From Roseivivax isoporae LMG 25204 (lineage in GTDB: Bacteria > Pseudomonadota > Alphaproteobacteria > Rhodobacterales > Rhodobacteraceae): a stretch of 64,000 bases of DNA. This document shows positions 26,080 through 36,017 of this stretch, piece by piece. Both the position numbers and the translations under genes were made by a program. The notes under the pieces were generated by a model. It did no database searches. It was not told where the DNA came from and was given only the letters and a program-made list of their open reading frames with translations. The stretch covers positions 41,087-105,086 of the forward strand of contig NZ_JAME01000016.1 in NCBI RefSeq assembly GCF_000521865.1, in the 5' to 3' direction. Numbering within the stretch: the first letter of the stretch is position 1; each line of letters begins with the position of its first letter.

Positions 26080-26686
26080 GGCAGCCGGCCACGAACTTCC
26101 GGAAGGCGTCGGCGCGATGGCTCATCTCGTTCTTGGTCCAGCGGTCCATCTCGCCGAAGGTGATGTCGTGACCCTCGGGCTGGAAGATCGGGTCGTAGCC
26201 ATGACCCTGGTCGCCGCGCATCGGCCAGACGACGCGGCCTTCCATGACGCCCGGAAAGACCTCGTCGTGCCCGTCGGGCCAGGCGAGGACCAGGGTGCAG
26301 CGGAACCGCGCGGTCCAGGGTTCGGGCGCGCCCTTCGCGACCAGCGCGTCGTGGGCGCGGGTCATTGCCATGACGAAATCGCGTCCCGCAGGGGTTTCCG
26401 CCCAGTCCGCCGTGTAGACCCCCGGCGCGCCGTCGAGCGCGTCGATCTCGATGCCGGAATCGTCCGCGAGCGCCGGAAGGCCGGTCGCCCTGGCCGCCGC
26501 GTGCGCCTTGATGCGCGCGTTCTCGACGAAGGTGGTGCCGGTTTCCTCGGGTTCGGGCAGGTTCCGCTCGGCTGCGCCCGTGACCGACACGCCGTAGGGT
26601 TCGAGAAGCGCCGCGATCTCCTCGAGCTTGCCGCGGTTGTGCGTCGCGACCAGCAGCCTCTCCTCGGTCAGGCGGCGTCCGCTCAT
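26072..26686 (-). CDS. rdgB: Non-canonical purine NTP pyrophosphatase (RdgB/HAM1)
   Basis: A 204-residue ITPase with the family N terminus '[18 protein letters not shown]' and the catalytic '[19 protein letters not shown]'. It hydrolyses dITP and XTP to keep them out of DNA and RNA. The start overlaps the rph stop (ATGA) and the 3' end overlaps hemW, so the three genes are one operon. Confidence 0.95.
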   Translation of the reverse strand: MSGRRLTEERLLVATHNRGKLEEIAALLEPYGVSVTGAAERNLPEPEETGTTFVENARIKAHAAARATGLPALADDSGIEIDALDGAPGVYTADWAETPAGRDFVMAMTRAHDALVAKGAPEPWTARFRCTLVLAWPDGHDEVFPGVMEGRVVWPMRGDQGHGYDPIFQPEGHDITFGEMDRWTKNEMSHRADAFRKFVAGCLD

Positions 26687-27396
26687 GCGACTGCCGCTTC
26701 CTGCAGGGCGACAAGCTCGCCCACGCCCTTTTCCGCGAGGGTCAGGAGCTGGTCCATCTGTGTCCGGGAGAAGGTCGCGCCCTCGGCCGACATCTGCACC
26801 TCGATGAGCTGCCCGTCGCCGCGCAGGATGAAGTTGCCGTCGACGCCGGCCTCGCTGTCCTCGGCATAGTCGAGGTCGAGCACGGGCTGGCCGGCATAGA
26901 GGCCGCAGCTGACCGCGGCGACCGGCGACACCAGCGGGTCGCTCACCACGTCACCGGCCTTCATCAGCTTCTTCACGGCGAGCTTCAGCGCGACCCAGCC
27001 GCCGGTGATCGCCGCGCAGCGCGTGCCGCCATCGGCCTGGATCACGTCGCAGTCGATGGTGATCTGCCGCTCGCCCAACGCGACTCGGTCCACGCCCGCG
27101 CGCAGGGAGCGCCCGATCAGGCGCTGGATCTCGATGGTGCGGCCGCCCTGCTTGCCGGCGCTCGCCTCTCGGCGCATGCGCGACGTGGTCGACCGCGGCA
27201 GCATCCCGTATTCCGCGGTGACCCAGCCGAGGCCCGACCCCTTGATGAAGGGCGGCACGCGGTCCTCGATGGTCGCGGTGCACAGGACGTGGGTGTCGCC
27301 CACGCGCACCAGGCACGAGCCCTCCGCGTGTTTCGTGACGCCGGTCTCGATTGAAACCGCCCGCATCTCGCTTAGATTTCGTCCCGACGGCCGCAT
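26683..27396 (-). CDS. rph: Ribonuclease PH
   Basis: A 237-residue phosphate-dependent exonuclease that trims tRNA 3' ends. The sequence begins '[12 protein letters not shown]' and contains '[17 protein letters not shown]' and '[18 protein letters not shown]', diagnostic for RNase PH. The ATG at 27396 is preceded by AGGAGG at good spacing, which excludes a 25-codon upstream extension. It faces away from hrcA across about 130 bp. Confidence 0.95.
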   Translation of the reverse strand: MRPSGRNLSEMRAVSIETGVTKHAEGSCLVRVGDTHVLCTATIEDRVPPFIKGSGLGWVTAEYGMLPRSTTSRMRREASAGKQGGRTIEIQRLIGRSLRAGVDRVALGERQITIDCDVIQADGGTRCAAITGGWVALKLAVKKLMKAGDVVSDPLVSPVAAVSCGLYAGQPVLDLDYAEDSEAGVDGNFILRGDGQLIEVQMSAEGATFSRTQMDQLLTLAEKGVGELVALQEAAVA

Positions 27397-27473
27397 GGCA
27401 TCCTCCTGGTCATGGTGACCGCGCCATACCCAAGCCGGGCGGGGCGCCGCAAGCCCGTTCGCGCGGCGCACGA

Positions 27474-27501
27474 TTGACCGCGGAACCGCACGCCGTTTAA
27501 T
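27474..27501 (+). promoter_or_regulatory. Possible promoter of hrcA-grpE
   Basis: TTGACC (27474-27479) and TTTAAT (27496-27501) lie 16 bp apart, shortly before hrcA. No CIRCE inverted repeat (TTAGCACTC-N9-GAGTGCTAA) is visible in this gap, so HrcA does not obviously repress its own operon through this site. Confidence 0.45.
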
Positions 27502-27524
27502 GGCCGTCAGAGGGAATGGCAGTC

Positions 27525-28589
27525 ATGAACGAGGGAACCCACATCCTCGACCAGATGAACGACCGCTCGCGGGAGGTCTTCCGCCGGGTCGTGGAGGGCT
27601 ATCTGGACACCGGCGAACCGGTCGGCTCGCGTACGCTGACCCGGACGCTGACCGAACAGGTGTCCGCGGCCACCATCCGCAACGTGATGCAGGACCTCGA
27701 ATATCTCGGGCTTCTGAACTCGCCGCACGTGAGCGCCGGGAGGGTGCCCACGCAGCTCGGGCTGCGGCTCTTCGTGGACGGCCTGCTCGAGGTGCGCGAA
27801 CTCGGTGACGACGACCGCGAGAAGATCGACCGCACGCTCGGGTCGAACACCGACGACGTGGGCGGCTTCCTCGACCGGGTAGGGGCCGCGCTGTCGGGCG
27901 TGACGCAGGGCGCGTCGCTGGTTTTGACGCCGAAACACGAGGCGCCGATCCGCCACATCGAGTTCGTGAGCCTCGGGCGCGACCGTGCGCTCGTGGTGCT
28001 GGTCTTCGCCGACGGGCACGTGGAGAACCGCCTCTTCACCCCGCCGCCGGGACAGACTCCGTCGTCCATGCGCGAGGCCGCGAATTTCCTGAACGCGCTG
28101 ATGGAGGGCAAGACGCTGAGCGAGCTGCGCCGCGACGTGGCCGACGAGATCGGCAAGCGGCGGCGCGAGATCGACACCCTGGCGCAGGATCTCGTGGAAT
28201 CGGGTCTCGCCGTCTGGTCGGAGGACAACCAGCAGCCCGAACGGCTGATCGTGCGCGGACGCGCCAACCTCCTCGGGCAGGACGGTCAGACCGAGGAGCT
28301 GGAGCTGATCCGCAAGCTCTTCGACGACCTCGAGCGCAAGCGCGACATCGCCGAGTTCCTCGAGTTGGCGGAGCAGGGCGAGGGCGTGCGCATTTTCATC
28401 GGCTCGGAGAACAAACTTTTCTCACTTTCGGGTTCCTCTCTGGTGGTCTCTCCATATATGAACGCGGACCGGAAGATCATCGGTGCGGTGGGGGTCATCG
28501 GCCCGACGCGCCTGAACTACGGAAGGATCGTGCCGATCGTGGACTACACGGCGCAGCTGGTCGGCAAGCTGATCTCCGACCGGAGCTAG
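27525..28589 (+). CDS. hrcA: Heat-inducible transcription repressor HrcA
   Basis: A protein of 354 residues from the ATG at 27525; an ATG three codons upstream abuts the purine-rich ribosome site and is less likely. The N-terminal winged helix carries 'VGSRTLTRTLTEQVSAATIRNVM' (here 'VGSRTLTRTL' and 'SAATIRNVMQDLE'). The central GAF-like domain and the C-terminal 'VIGPTRLNYGRIVPIVDYTA' are also typical. HrcA binds CIRCE elements upstream of groESL and depends on GroEL for folding. It is followed by grpE after nine bases. Confidence 0.95.
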   Translation: MNEGTHILDQMNDRSREVFRRVVEGYLDTGEPVGSRTLTRTLTEQVSAATIRNVMQDLEYLGLLNSPHVSAGRVPTQLGLRLFVDGLLEVRELGDDDREKIDRTLGSNTDDVGGFLDRVGAALSGVTQGASLVLTPKHEAPIRHIEFVSLGRDRALVVLVFADGHVENRLFTPPPGQTPSSMREAANFLNALMEGKTLSELRRDVADEIGKRRREIDTLAQDLVESGLAVWSEDNQQPERLIVRGRANLLGQDGQTEELELIRKLFDDLERKRDIAEFLELAEQGEGVRIFIGSENKLFSLSGSSLVVSPYMNADRKIIGAVGVIGPTRLNYGRIVPIVDYTAQLVGKLISDRS

Positions 28590-28598
28590 AGGAAGAGC

Positions 28599-29171
28599 AT
28601 GGCAGATTCGAAGAAAGACGAGTTTCTCGACGACGTCGAGGCGGCCGAGGCCGAGGCCTACGCTGCCGAAACCGAGGAAATCGAGGCGGACGACGTCGAG
28701 GCGGACGAGCTTGCGGCACTGCGCGCGGAGCGCGACGAGCTGCGCGACCGGTTCATGCGGGCGCTTGCGGACGCCGAGAACGCGCGCAAGCGGGCCGACC
28801 GGGAACGGCGCGACGCCGAGGCCTATGGCGGCACGCGGCTCGCGCGCGACCTGCTGCCCGTCTACGACAACCTGCACCGCGCGCTGGCCGCCGCGGGCGA
28901 CCAGGAGGGCGCCGAGCCCTCGCCGCTGATCGAGGGGGTGCAGCTGACGCTGAAGGAACTGCGCAACGTGTTCCAGAAGCACGGGATCGAGGAAATCGCG
29001 CCGCAGGCCGGCGACCGGTTCGACCCGAAGCTGCACGAGGCGATGTTCGAGGCCCCGGTGCCGGGCACGCGGGCCGGCGAGATCATCCAGGTCTCGACCG
29101 TGGGCTTCATGCTGCACGACCGCCTGCTGCGTCCGGCGCAGGTGGGCGTCAGCTCGACGCCCGCCTCCTGA
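28599..29171 (+). CDS. grpE: Nucleotide exchange factor GrpE
   Basis: A 190-residue GrpE. It has an acidic N terminus, a long coiled coil (about residues 40-90, 'ELRDRFMRALADAENARKRA') and the C-terminal beta domain with 'FQKHGIEEIAPQAGDRFDP'. It releases ADP from DnaK during the chaperone cycle. It forms an operon with hrcA. Two GC-rich inverted repeats and a dispersed repeat lie between it and the convergent mutS. Confidence 0.95.
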   Translation: MADSKKDEFLDDVEAAEAEAYAAETEEIEADDVEADELAALRAERDELRDRFMRALADAENARKRADRERRDAEAYGGTRLARDLLPVYDNLHRALAAAGDQEGAEPSPLIEGVQLTLKELRNVFQKHGIEEIAPQAGDRFDPKLHEAMFEAPVPGTRAGEIIQVSTVGFMLHDRLLRPAQVGVSSTPAS

Positions 29172-29185
29172 ACCGCGGCGGCGCG

Positions 29186-29204
29186 CCGGGGGCTCCGCCC
29201 CCGG
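29186..29204. terminator. GC-rich stem-loop after grpE
   Basis: Eight-base arms CCGGGGGC and GCCCCCGG enclose a three-base loop 15 bp after the grpE stop. It is not followed by a T-run, so it may act as an RNA-stabilising or Rho-linked hairpin rather than a classical terminator. Confidence 0.45.
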
Positions 29205-29210
29205 ACCCCC

Positions 29211-29238
29211 GGGATATTTCGACCAAGAAGAAGCAGGG
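29211..29238. repeat. Dispersed intergenic repeat, copy 1
   Basis: A 28-bp intergenic sequence starting GGGATATTT and ending CCAAGAAGAAGCAGGG. The copy at 34369-34396 differs at only two positions. Both copies lie directly downstream of a gene end in the same orientation. Confidence 0.7.
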
Positions 29239-29262
29239 CCCCGGTTTCACGTGAAACCGGGG
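29239..29262. terminator. 24-bp perfect palindrome with a parS-like core, between convergent grpE and mutS
   Basis: The central 16 bp read GGTTTCACGTGAAACC, which is parS with only its outermost base pair changed. Four more G/C pairs on each side extend the palindrome to 24 bp. TTTCT follows on the plus strand and the mutS stop lies just beyond, so it could be a bidirectional terminator, a weak parS site, or both. Confidence 0.55.
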
Positions 29263-29266
29263 TTTC

Positions 29267-31909
29267 TCATGTCCCGAGCGCGGCCTTGAGGTCGTAGAGC
29301 GCCTGCAGGGCCTCGCGCGGCGTCATGGCGTCGGGATCGAGCGCCCGGAGCCGGTCCTCGGCCGCGGAGGCGGCGGGGGCCGGCTGCGCCGGGCGCGCCT
29401 CGGCCACGGCGGCGAAGAGCGGCAGCTCGTCGATCAGCGCCTTCGGCGCGGCGCGGTCGCGCTCGCCCTTCTCCAGCGCCTCGAGCACCGATTTCGCGCG
29501 TGCCACCACCGAGGGCGGCAGGCCCGCGAGCTGCGCCACCTGCACGCCGTAGGACCGGTCCGCGGCGCCCGGCCGGACCTCGTGCAGGAAGATCACCTCG
29601 CCCTGCCATTCCTTCACCGCGACGGTGGCGTTGCGGACGCCCGCGAGTTTGGCGGCGAGCACGGTCAGTTCGTGGTAGTGGGTCGCGAAGAGCCCGCGCA
29701 CACGGTTGACCTCGTGCAGGTGCTCCAGCGTCGCCCAGGCAATGGAAAGCCCGTCATAGGTGGCCGTGCCGCGGCCGATCTCGTCGAGGATCACGAGCGC
29801 GCGATCGTCTGCCTGGTTGAGGATCGCCGCGGTCTCGACCATCTCGACCATGAAGGTGGACCGCCCGCGGGCGAGGTCGTCGGACGCGCCGACGCGGCTG
29901 AAGATCTGGCTGACGAGTCCCACATGCGCGCGGTCCGCCGGCACCCAGGACCCCATCTGCGCGAGGATCGCGATCAGCGCGTTCTGCCGCAGGTAGGTGG
30001 ACTTGCCCGCCATGTTGGGGCCGGTGAGCAGTTCGAGCGCGGCGGCGTCGCCCTCGGGGGAGAGCGTGCAGTCGTTGGCGATGAAGGGCTGGCCGCCCTG
30101 GGCGGCGAGCGCGCGCTCGACGACCGGGTGCCGGCCGGCGACGACGTCGAAGCTGCGGCTGTCGTCGACGCGCGGCCGGCACCAGTCGCCCGCCTGCGCG
30201 AGGTCGGCCAGCGCGGTCGAGAGGTCGAACTCGGCGAGCGCGGCGGCCACCTCGCCCAGGGCCGGCGCGGCGGCGACCACCTCGGCACGCAGGCGGTCGA
30301 AGATCGCGCGTTCGATCTCGAGCGCGCGGGCACCAGCATTCAGGATGCGCGTCTCGAGATCCGACAGCGGCACCGTGGTGAACCGCACCTGGTTCGCGGT
30401 GGTCTGGCGGTGGATGAAGGTCTCGTTCAGGGGCGGCGTCATCATCCGCTCGGCATGGGTTGCGGTCGTCTCGATGAAGTAGCCGAGCACGTTGTTGTGC
30501 TTGATCTTCAGCGACCCGATGCCGGTTTCGCGGACATAGTCCGCCTGCATGCGGGCGATGACGCCGCGGCCCTCGTCGCGCAGCTCGCGCGCGGCGTCGA
30601 GATCGTCGTCGAAGCCCGCCGCGACGAAGCCGCCGTCGCGCACGAGGAGCGGCGGCTCGGCGACGAGCGCCTCGTCGAGCAGCGCGCGGAGCGCATCGTG
30701 TCCCGTCAGTGCCGCGCGTTCGCGCGCGAGCGCGTCGGGCAGCGTCTCGGGATCGAGCCGCCGCGCGATCTCCTCCGCCTGGTCGAGCGCGTTGCGCAGG
30801 GCGGCGAGGTCGCGCGGGCCGCCGCGCTCGAGCGAGAGGCGCGAGAGGGCGCGTTCCATGTCGGGCACCTTGCGCAGGGCCTCGCGCAGGGCGCGCGCCT
30901 CGTGGGGCGCGTCGACCGCCCAGGCGACCGCGTCCTGCCGCTCGCGGATGGTCGCGAGCTCGCAGGAGGGCGCCGAGAGGCGCCGTTCGAGCAGCCGCGC
31001 GCCGCCCGCCGTGGCGGTCCGGTCGATCACCGACAGCAGGGATCCCGTGCGCCCGCCGCCCGCGCCGTGCGTCAGCTCGAGGTTGCGCCGCGTGGCGGCG
31101 TCGATCTGCAGGAGCCGCGACACGCTGTCCTGCCGGGGCGGCATGAGGAGGGGCAGCTTTCCCTTCTGCGTGATGTCGAGGTAGTCGACGAGCGCCCCCA
31201 TGGCCGCGAGCTCGCACCGCGCGAAGCTGCCGTAGGGATCGAGCGTCTGCACCCCGAAGAGCCCGCAGAGACGCGTCTCTGCGCCGGCGGAATCGAAGGA
31301 GGCGCGCCCGAGGATCGTGGGGACGAGCCCCAGGTCGTCCAGCACCGGGCGCAGGGCCGCGTCGCATTCCTCGGTCGCGAGAAGCTCGGACGGCGCGAGA
31401 CGGGCGAGTTCCGCGCCGATGCGGGCGCGCCCGAGCGGCATCACGCGGAACGCGCCGGTCGAGATGTCGGTCCAGGCGAGCGCCCAGTCCTCGCGCACGC
31501 AGGCGAGCGCGGCGAGGTAATTGTGCCGCCGCGCCTCGAGCAGCGTGTCCTCGGTCAGCGTGCCGGGTGTCACGAGCCGCACCACGTCGCGCCGGACCAC
31601 CGATTTCGCGCCGCGCTTCTTCGCTTCGGCGGGGCTTTCCATCTGTTCGCAGACCGCGACGCGGAAGCCCTTGCGGATGAGCGTGAGCAGGTAGCCTTCG
31701 GCCGCGTGCACCGGCACGCCGCACATCGGGATGTCGTCGCCGGCATGCTTGCCGCGCTTCGTCAGCGCGATGTCGAGCGCCTCGGACGCGGCGACGGCGT
31801 CGTCGAAGAACAGCTCGTAGAAATCGCCCATCCGGTAGAACAGGAGCGCGTCCGGATACTGCGCCTTGATCTCGAGGTATTGCGCCATCATCGGCGTCGC
31901 AGCGTTCAT
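29267..31909 (-). CDS. mutS: DNA mismatch repair protein MutS
   Basis: An 880-residue MutS. The mismatch-recognition domain starts '[28 protein letters not shown]' (key F-x-E in GDFYELF), followed by connector, lever and clamp domains. The ATPase has '[13 protein letters not shown]' near residue 630 and Walker B '[16 protein letters not shown]'. The ATG at 31909 was taken; a GTG six codons upstream is also in frame. It binds mismatches and recruits MutL. It faces away from maeB across about 140 bp. Confidence 0.96.
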   Translation of the reverse strand: MNAATPMMAQYLEIKAQYPDALLFYRMGDFYELFFDDAVAASEALDIALTKRGKHAGDDIPMCGVPVHAAEGYLLTLIRKGFRVAVCEQMESPAEAKKRGAKSVVRRDVVRLVTPGTLTEDTLLEARRHNYLAALACVREDWALAWTDISTGAFRVMPLGRARIGAELARLAPSELLATEECDAALRPVLDDLGLVPTILGRASFDSAGAETRLCGLFGVQTLDPYGSFARCELAAMGALVDYLDITQKGKLPLLMPPRQDSVSRLLQIDAATRRNLELTHGAGGGRTGSLLSVIDRTATAGGARLLERRLSAPSCELATIRERQDAVAWAVDAPHEARALREALRKVPDMERALSRLSLERGGPRDLAALRNALDQAEEIARRLDPETLPDALARERAALTGHDALRALLDEALVAEPPLLVRDGGFVAAGFDDDLDAARELRDEGRGVIARMQADYVRETGIGSLKIKHNNVLGYFIETTATHAERMMTPPLNETFIHRQTTANQVRFTTVPLSDLETRILNAGARALEIERAIFDRLRAEVVAAAPALGEVAAALAEFDLSTALADLAQAGDWCRPRVDDSRSFDVVAGRHPVVERALAAQGGQPFIANDCTLSPEGDAAALELLTGPNMAGKSTYLRQNALIAILAQMGSWVPADRAHVGLVSQIFSRVGASDDLARGRSTFMVEMVETAAILNQADDRALVILDEIGRGTATYDGLSIAWATLEHLHEVNRVRGLFATHYHELTVLAAKLAGVRNATVAVKEWQGEVIFLHEVRPGAADRSYGVQVAQLAGLPPSVVARAKSVLEALEKGERDRAAPKALIDELPLFAAVAEARPAQPAPAASAAEDRLRALDPDAMTPREALQALYDLKAALGT

Positions 31910-31995
31910 CTCGCCCCCGTCTCGCACCGGGGCAGACCTTACAAACGCGGGCGCCGGTCAGAAAGGGCATTCTGGCGGACCGCGCCCGGCGATTG

Positions 31996-32024
31996 TTGAG
32001 CGCGGCCATGGCATCGGCTAAGCG
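31996..32024 (+). promoter_or_regulatory. Possible promoter of maeB
   Basis: TTGAGC (31996-32001) and TAAGCG (32019-32024) are separated by 17 bp in the mutS-maeB gap. The -10 is a poor match to consensus, so the call is tentative. Confidence 0.3.
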
Positions 32025-32051
32025 TGGTCCGCCACGGGCGAGGGAGGGATC

Positions 32052-34307
32052 ATGGCGCGTCAGAAATTCACCCGGGAAGAGGCGCTGGCCTTCCACCTGG
32101 AACCCGAGCCCGGCAAGTGGGAGGTGCAGGCGACGGTCCCGATGACCACGCAGCGCGACCTGAGCCTCGCCTATTCGCCCGGGGTCGCGGTGCCCTGCGA
32201 GGAGATCGCGAAGGATCCCGAGCGCGCCTACGACTACACCAACAAGGGCAACCTCGTCGCGGTGATCTCGAACGGCACGGCGGTGCTCGGGCTCGGCAAC
32301 CTCGGCGCGCTCGGCTCGAAGCCGGTGATGGAGGGCAAGTCGGTCCTCTTCAAGCGGTTCGCCGACGTGAACTCCATCGACATCGAGCTCGACACCGAGG
32401 ATCCGGACGCATTCTGCAACGCGGTGCGGCTGATGGGCCCGACCTTCGGGGGGATCAACCTCGAGGACATCAAGGCGCCCGAATGCTTCATCATCGAGCA
32501 GCGCCTGAAGGAAGAGATGGACATCCCGGTCTTCCACGACGACCAGCACGGCACCGCGGTGATCTGCGCCGCGGGGCTCATCAACGCGCTGCACCTGTCG
32601 GGGAAGAAGATCGAGGACGTGAAGATCGTCCTGAACGGCGCGGGTGCGGCCGGGATCGCCTGCATCGAGCTGCTGAAATCCATGGGCGCGCGGCACGAGA
32701 ACTGCATCGTCTGCGACACCAAGGGCGTGATCTGGCAGGGCCGCACCGAGGGCATGAACCAGTGGAAATCCGCCCATGCGGTCGCCACCGAGGCCCGCAC
32801 CCTCGAGGAGGCGATGGCGGGGGCGGACGTCTTCCTCGGCGTGTCGGTCAAGGGCGCGGTGACGCCCGAGATGGTCCAGTCGATGGCCGACAAGCCGGTC
32901 ATCTTCGCCATGGCCAATCCCGACCCCGAGATCACGCCGGAGGAGGCGCAGGACGTGCGCCCCGACGCCATCGTCGCCACCGGGCGGTCGGACTATCCGA
33001 ACCAAGTGAACAACGTCCTGGGCTTTCCCTACCTCTTCCGCGGCGCGCTCGACATCCATGCGCGGGCGATCAACGACGAGATGAAGATCGCCTGTGCCGA
33101 GGCGCTGGCGGCGCTGGCGCGCGAGGACGTGCCGGACGAGGTGGGCGTGGCCTACGGGCGCAGCCTGAGCTTCGGGCGCGACTACATCATCCCGACGCCC
33201 TTCGATCCGCGGCTGATCTACACCATCCCCCCGGCTGTCGCGAAGGCCGGCATGCGGACCGGTGCCGCAAGGCGGCCCATCGTCGACATGGAGGGCTACG
33301 TGCAGCGGCTGAAGAGCCGGCTCGATCCCACCGCGTCGATCCTGCAGGGGATCACCTCGCGCGCGCGGGCGGCGCAGGCGCGGATGATCTTCGCGGAAGG
33401 CGACGACCCGAGGGTGCTGCGCGCGGCGGTCATGTACCAGCGCGGCGGCTTCGGGCAGGCGCTGGTCGTGGGCCGCGAGGCGGACGTGAAGGACAAGCTC
33501 GAGGCGGCCGGCATGGGCGACGCGGTGCGCGAGCTCGAGGTCGTCAACGCGGCCAATACCCGGCATCTCGAGACCTACAAGGAATTCCTCTACCGCCGGC
33601 TGCAGCGCCGCGGCCAGGACCGGCAGGACATCCACCGGCTGGCCGCGCGGGACCGCCACGTCTTTGCCGCGCTGATGCTCGCGCACGGGCATGGCGACGG
33701 GCTCGTGACAGGGGCCACGCGCAAGTCGGCCCACGTGCTGCGGCTCCTGAACCATGTTTTCGACGCGGACGCGGCGCACGGTGCGGCGGGGGTGACGGCG
33801 CTCCTCGCGCACGGGCGGATCGTGCTCATCTCGGACACGCTGGTGCACGAATGGCCGGACGAGAACGACCTCGCCACCATCGCCGAACGCGCCGCCGCCG
33901 TGGCGCGGCATCTCGGGCTCGAGCCGCGGGTGGCCTTCGTGTCGTTCTCGACCTTCGGCTACCCGGTATCCGAGCGCGCGCAGAAGATGCACCTTGCCCC
34001 CGAGGTGCTGGACGCGCGCGGCGCGGATTTCGAGTACGAGGGCGAGATGACGGTGGACGTGGCGCTGAACCCGCGTGCGCGCGAGGCCTATCCGTTCCAG
34101 CGCCTGACCGGGTCCGCGAACATTCTCGTGGTCCCGGCGCGGCATTCGGCGTCGATCTCGGTGAAGCTCATGCAGGAGATGGGCGGCGCCACGGTGATCG
34201 GGCCGATCCTCGCGGGGCTCGACCACTCGATCCAGATCTGTTCGACCAATGCCACGGCGAGCGACATCCTGAACATGGCGGTGCTGGCGGCATGCAAGGT
34301 CGGGTGA
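32052..34307 (+). CDS. maeB: NADP-dependent malic enzyme with phosphotransacetylase-like C-terminal domain
   Basis: A 751-residue two-domain protein. The malic enzyme part (about 1-430) shows 'KGNLVAVISNGTAVLGLGN' with the catalytic region 'VFHDDQHGTAVI' and the nucleotide loop 'LNGAGAAGIACIELL'. The second half (about 430-751) resembles phosphate acetyl/butyryl transferase ('MIFAEGDDPRVLRAA', 'GLVTGATRKSAHVLR'), but usually acts as a regulatory domain responding to acetyl-CoA. It decarboxylates malate to pyruvate with NADP+. GAGGGAGG lies just before the ATG. No partner gene is obvious. Confidence 0.93.
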   Translation: MARQKFTREEALAFHLEPEPGKWEVQATVPMTTQRDLSLAYSPGVAVPCEEIAKDPERAYDYTNKGNLVAVISNGTAVLGLGNLGALGSKPVMEGKSVLFKRFADVNSIDIELDTEDPDAFCNAVRLMGPTFGGINLEDIKAPECFIIEQRLKEEMDIPVFHDDQHGTAVICAAGLINALHLSGKKIEDVKIVLNGAGAAGIACIELLKSMGARHENCIVCDTKGVIWQGRTEGMNQWKSAHAVATEARTLEEAMAGADVFLGVSVKGAVTPEMVQSMADKPVIFAMANPDPEITPEEAQDVRPDAIVATGRSDYPNQVNNVLGFPYLFRGALDIHARAINDEMKIACAEALAALAREDVPDEVGVAYGRSLSFGRDYIIPTPFDPRLIYTIPPAVAKAGMRTGAARRPIVDMEGYVQRLKSRLDPTASILQGITSRARAAQARMIFAEGDDPRVLRAAVMYQRGGFGQALVVGREADVKDKLEAAGMGDAVRELEVVNAANTRHLETYKEFLYRRLQRRGQDRQDIHRLAARDRHVFAALMLAHGHGDGLVTGATRKSAHVLRLLNHVFDADAAHGAAGVTALLAHGRIVLISDTLVHEWPDENDLATIAERAAAVARHLGLEPRVAFVSFSTFGYPVSERAQKMHLAPEVLDARGADFEYEGEMTVDVALNPRAREAYPFQRLTGSANILVVPARHSASISVKLMQEMGGATVIGPILAGLDHSIQICSTNATASDILNMAVLAACKVG

Positions 34308-34368
34308 GGCGGTCGCCGCGCCCCGCGCACGGCGGCCGTGCCCGTGGCGGCGCGGGATGCCTCCGGCG

Positions 34369-34396
34369 GGGATATTTGGGCCAAGAAGAAGCAGGG
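34369..34396. repeat. Dispersed intergenic repeat, copy 2
   Basis: Matches copy 1 at 29211-29238 at 26 of 28 positions, in the same orientation. It ends eight bases before the start of the PfkB kinase gene, so its AGAAGAAGCAGGGG end may also serve as that gene's ribosome site. Confidence 0.7.
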
Positions 34397-34404
34397 GACG
34401 CGCG

Positions 34405-35280
34405 ATGACCATCTGGAACCTCGGCTCGATCAATGCCGACCTCGTCTACCGGGTGCCGCACCTGCCCGCGCCGGGCGAGACGCTTTCGGCCACCGCGCGC
34501 GAGGTCTGGCTGGGCGGCAAGGGGGCGAACATGTCGGTCGCCGCCGCCCGGGCCGGGGCGCATGTCCGGCACGTGGGCGCGGTCGGGCGGGACGGTGCGT
34601 GGATGGTCGAGCGGCTTCTCGAATACGGGGTCGACACGCGGGGCATCGCGACGCGCGACGGGGCGTCGGGGCACGCGGTCATCGCCGTCGACCCGGCGGG
34701 CGAGAACCTGATCCTGCTGCACCCGGGCGCGAACCGGGAGGTGTCCGGCGAGACCGTCGCGGCGGCGCTGGAGGAGGCCGCGCCCGGCGACAGCTTCCTG
34801 TTCCAGAACGAGACGAGCGCGCAGGAGGAGGGGGCCGCGGCGGCGGCGGCGCGGGGCCTGCGGGTGGTGCATGCCGCGGCGCCGTTCGAGGCGGAGGCGG
34901 TGCGCGCGGTGCTGCCGCATCTCGACCTCCTGGTGCTGAACGCCGTGGAGGCGGCGCAGCTCGAGGCGGCCACCGGGCGGGACCTGTCGGACCTGACGGT
35001 GGCGGACATCGTCGTGACGCTCGGATCCGAGGGGTGCCGCTGGATCGCCACCGCGCGCGGGGAGGTGGTCACGATCCCGGCGCTGCCGGTCACGCCGGTC
35101 GACACGACGGGCGCCGGGGACACCTTCACCGGCTACCTCGTCGCGGGCCTCGACCGCGGCATGCCCATGCGGCAGGCCCTGGGCCTCGCCACACGGGCGG
35201 CGGCGCTGATGGTCACGCGCGCGGGCACCGCGGACGTCATCCCCGATCTTGCCGAGGTGCAGGCGATGCGGCTCGGCTGA
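34405..35280 (+). CDS. PfkB family carbohydrate kinase, ribokinase-like
   Basis: A 291-residue PfkB kinase. It starts 'MTIWNLGSINADLVYRVPHL' with the family motif 'WLGGKGANMSVAAARAGA', and the active-site signature 'DTTGAGDTFTGYL' begins near residue 233. It is closest in pattern to ribokinase, but sugar specificity cannot be settled from sequence alone. A start 16 codons upstream would translate the dispersed repeat and is rejected. It is convergent with msrA. Confidence 0.85.
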   Translation: MTIWNLGSINADLVYRVPHLPAPGETLSATAREVWLGGKGANMSVAAARAGAHVRHVGAVGRDGAWMVERLLEYGVDTRGIATRDGASGHAVIAVDPAGENLILLHPGANREVSGETVAAALEEAAPGDSFLFQNETSAQEEGAAAAAARGLRVVHAAAPFEAEAVRAVLPHLDLLVLNAVEAAQLEAATGRDLSDLTVADIVVTLGSEGCRWIATARGEVVTIPALPVTPVDTTGAGDTFTGYLVAGLDRGMPMRQALGLATRAAALMVTRAGTADVIPDLAEVQAMRLG

Positions 35281-35293
35281 CGCGGCGCGGGCC

Positions 35294-35923
35294 TCAGACG
35301 AAGGGCGCCTCGGTGCCCCAGATCTCGCGCACGCGCTCGTCGCGGCGGCAGCCTTCGCGGTAGCGTTCGTAGGCGTCCGCGCGGTCGATCCAGCCGAACC
35401 GCGTCAGCGTGCGCGCGTCGCTCTTGTAGTAGTCCTGGTGGAAGTCCTCGGCCTCCCAGAAGGTGCCCGCGTCGAGTATGGGGGTCACGACCTCGCGGCC
35501 GAGCGCCCGTTCCGCCGCGGCCTTGGCCGCCTCGGCATCGGCGCGCGCCTCGGGGCCGTCGACGAAGATCGCGGTGCGGTAGCTTTCGCCCCGGTCGCAG
35601 AACTGGCCGCCCGCGTCGAAGGGATCGATGGAGCGGAAGAACAGGTCGTAGAGCTGGCGCCGGTCGACGGTTCCGGGATCGTACTCGATGCGCGCCGCCT
35701 CGTAATGGCCGGTGCCGCCCGCGGTCACCTGCTTGTAGGTCGGATCCTCCACGGTGCCGCCAGTATAGCCCGACACGACCTCGGACACGCCCTCGACCTT
35801 TTCGAAATCGGCCTCGACGCACCAGAAGCAGCCGCCCGCGACGACGATCTCTGCGGCCTGGGCCGGGAGCGCGGCGAGGGTGCCGAAGGCCGACAGGCAC
35901 AGCGCGCTCAGATGGCGTTTCAT
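35294..35923 (-). CDS. msrA: Peptide methionine sulfoxide reductase MsrA, exported form
   Basis: A 209-residue MsrA with an N-terminal signal peptide (MKRHLSALCLSAFGTLAALP, then AQA) and the catalytic 'GGCFWCVEADFEKVEGV' (C32 nucleophile, C35). It reduces the S-epimer of methionine sulfoxide in proteins. The signal peptide points to the periplasm, unlike the usual cytosolic MsrA. The ATG at 35923 has GGGGAGAG upstream; a GTG-like extension of five codons is less likely. No msrB partner is nearby. Confidence 0.92.
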   Translation of the reverse strand: MKRHLSALCLSAFGTLAALPAQAAEIVVAGGCFWCVEADFEKVEGVSEVVSGYTGGTVEDPTYKQVTAGGTGHYEAARIEYDPGTVDRRQLYDLFFRSIDPFDAGGQFCDRGESYRTAIFVDGPEARADAEAAKAAAERALGREVVTPILDAGTFWEAEDFHQDYYKSDARTLTRFGWIDRADAYERYREGCRRDERVREIWGTEAPFV

Positions 35924-36017
35924 GCGGTCTCTCCCCAATCGCTTGCGCGGCGGAGGGTGTGGCAGGACCGGCGCGCCGGCAAGCCGGGCGGCGCGCGGTC
36001 TCGCAAAGGTGATCGGC

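Noticed and set aside
27397..27515. CIRCE element expected near hrcA
   Set aside because: No TTAGCACTC/GAGTGCTAA pair is present in the gap.
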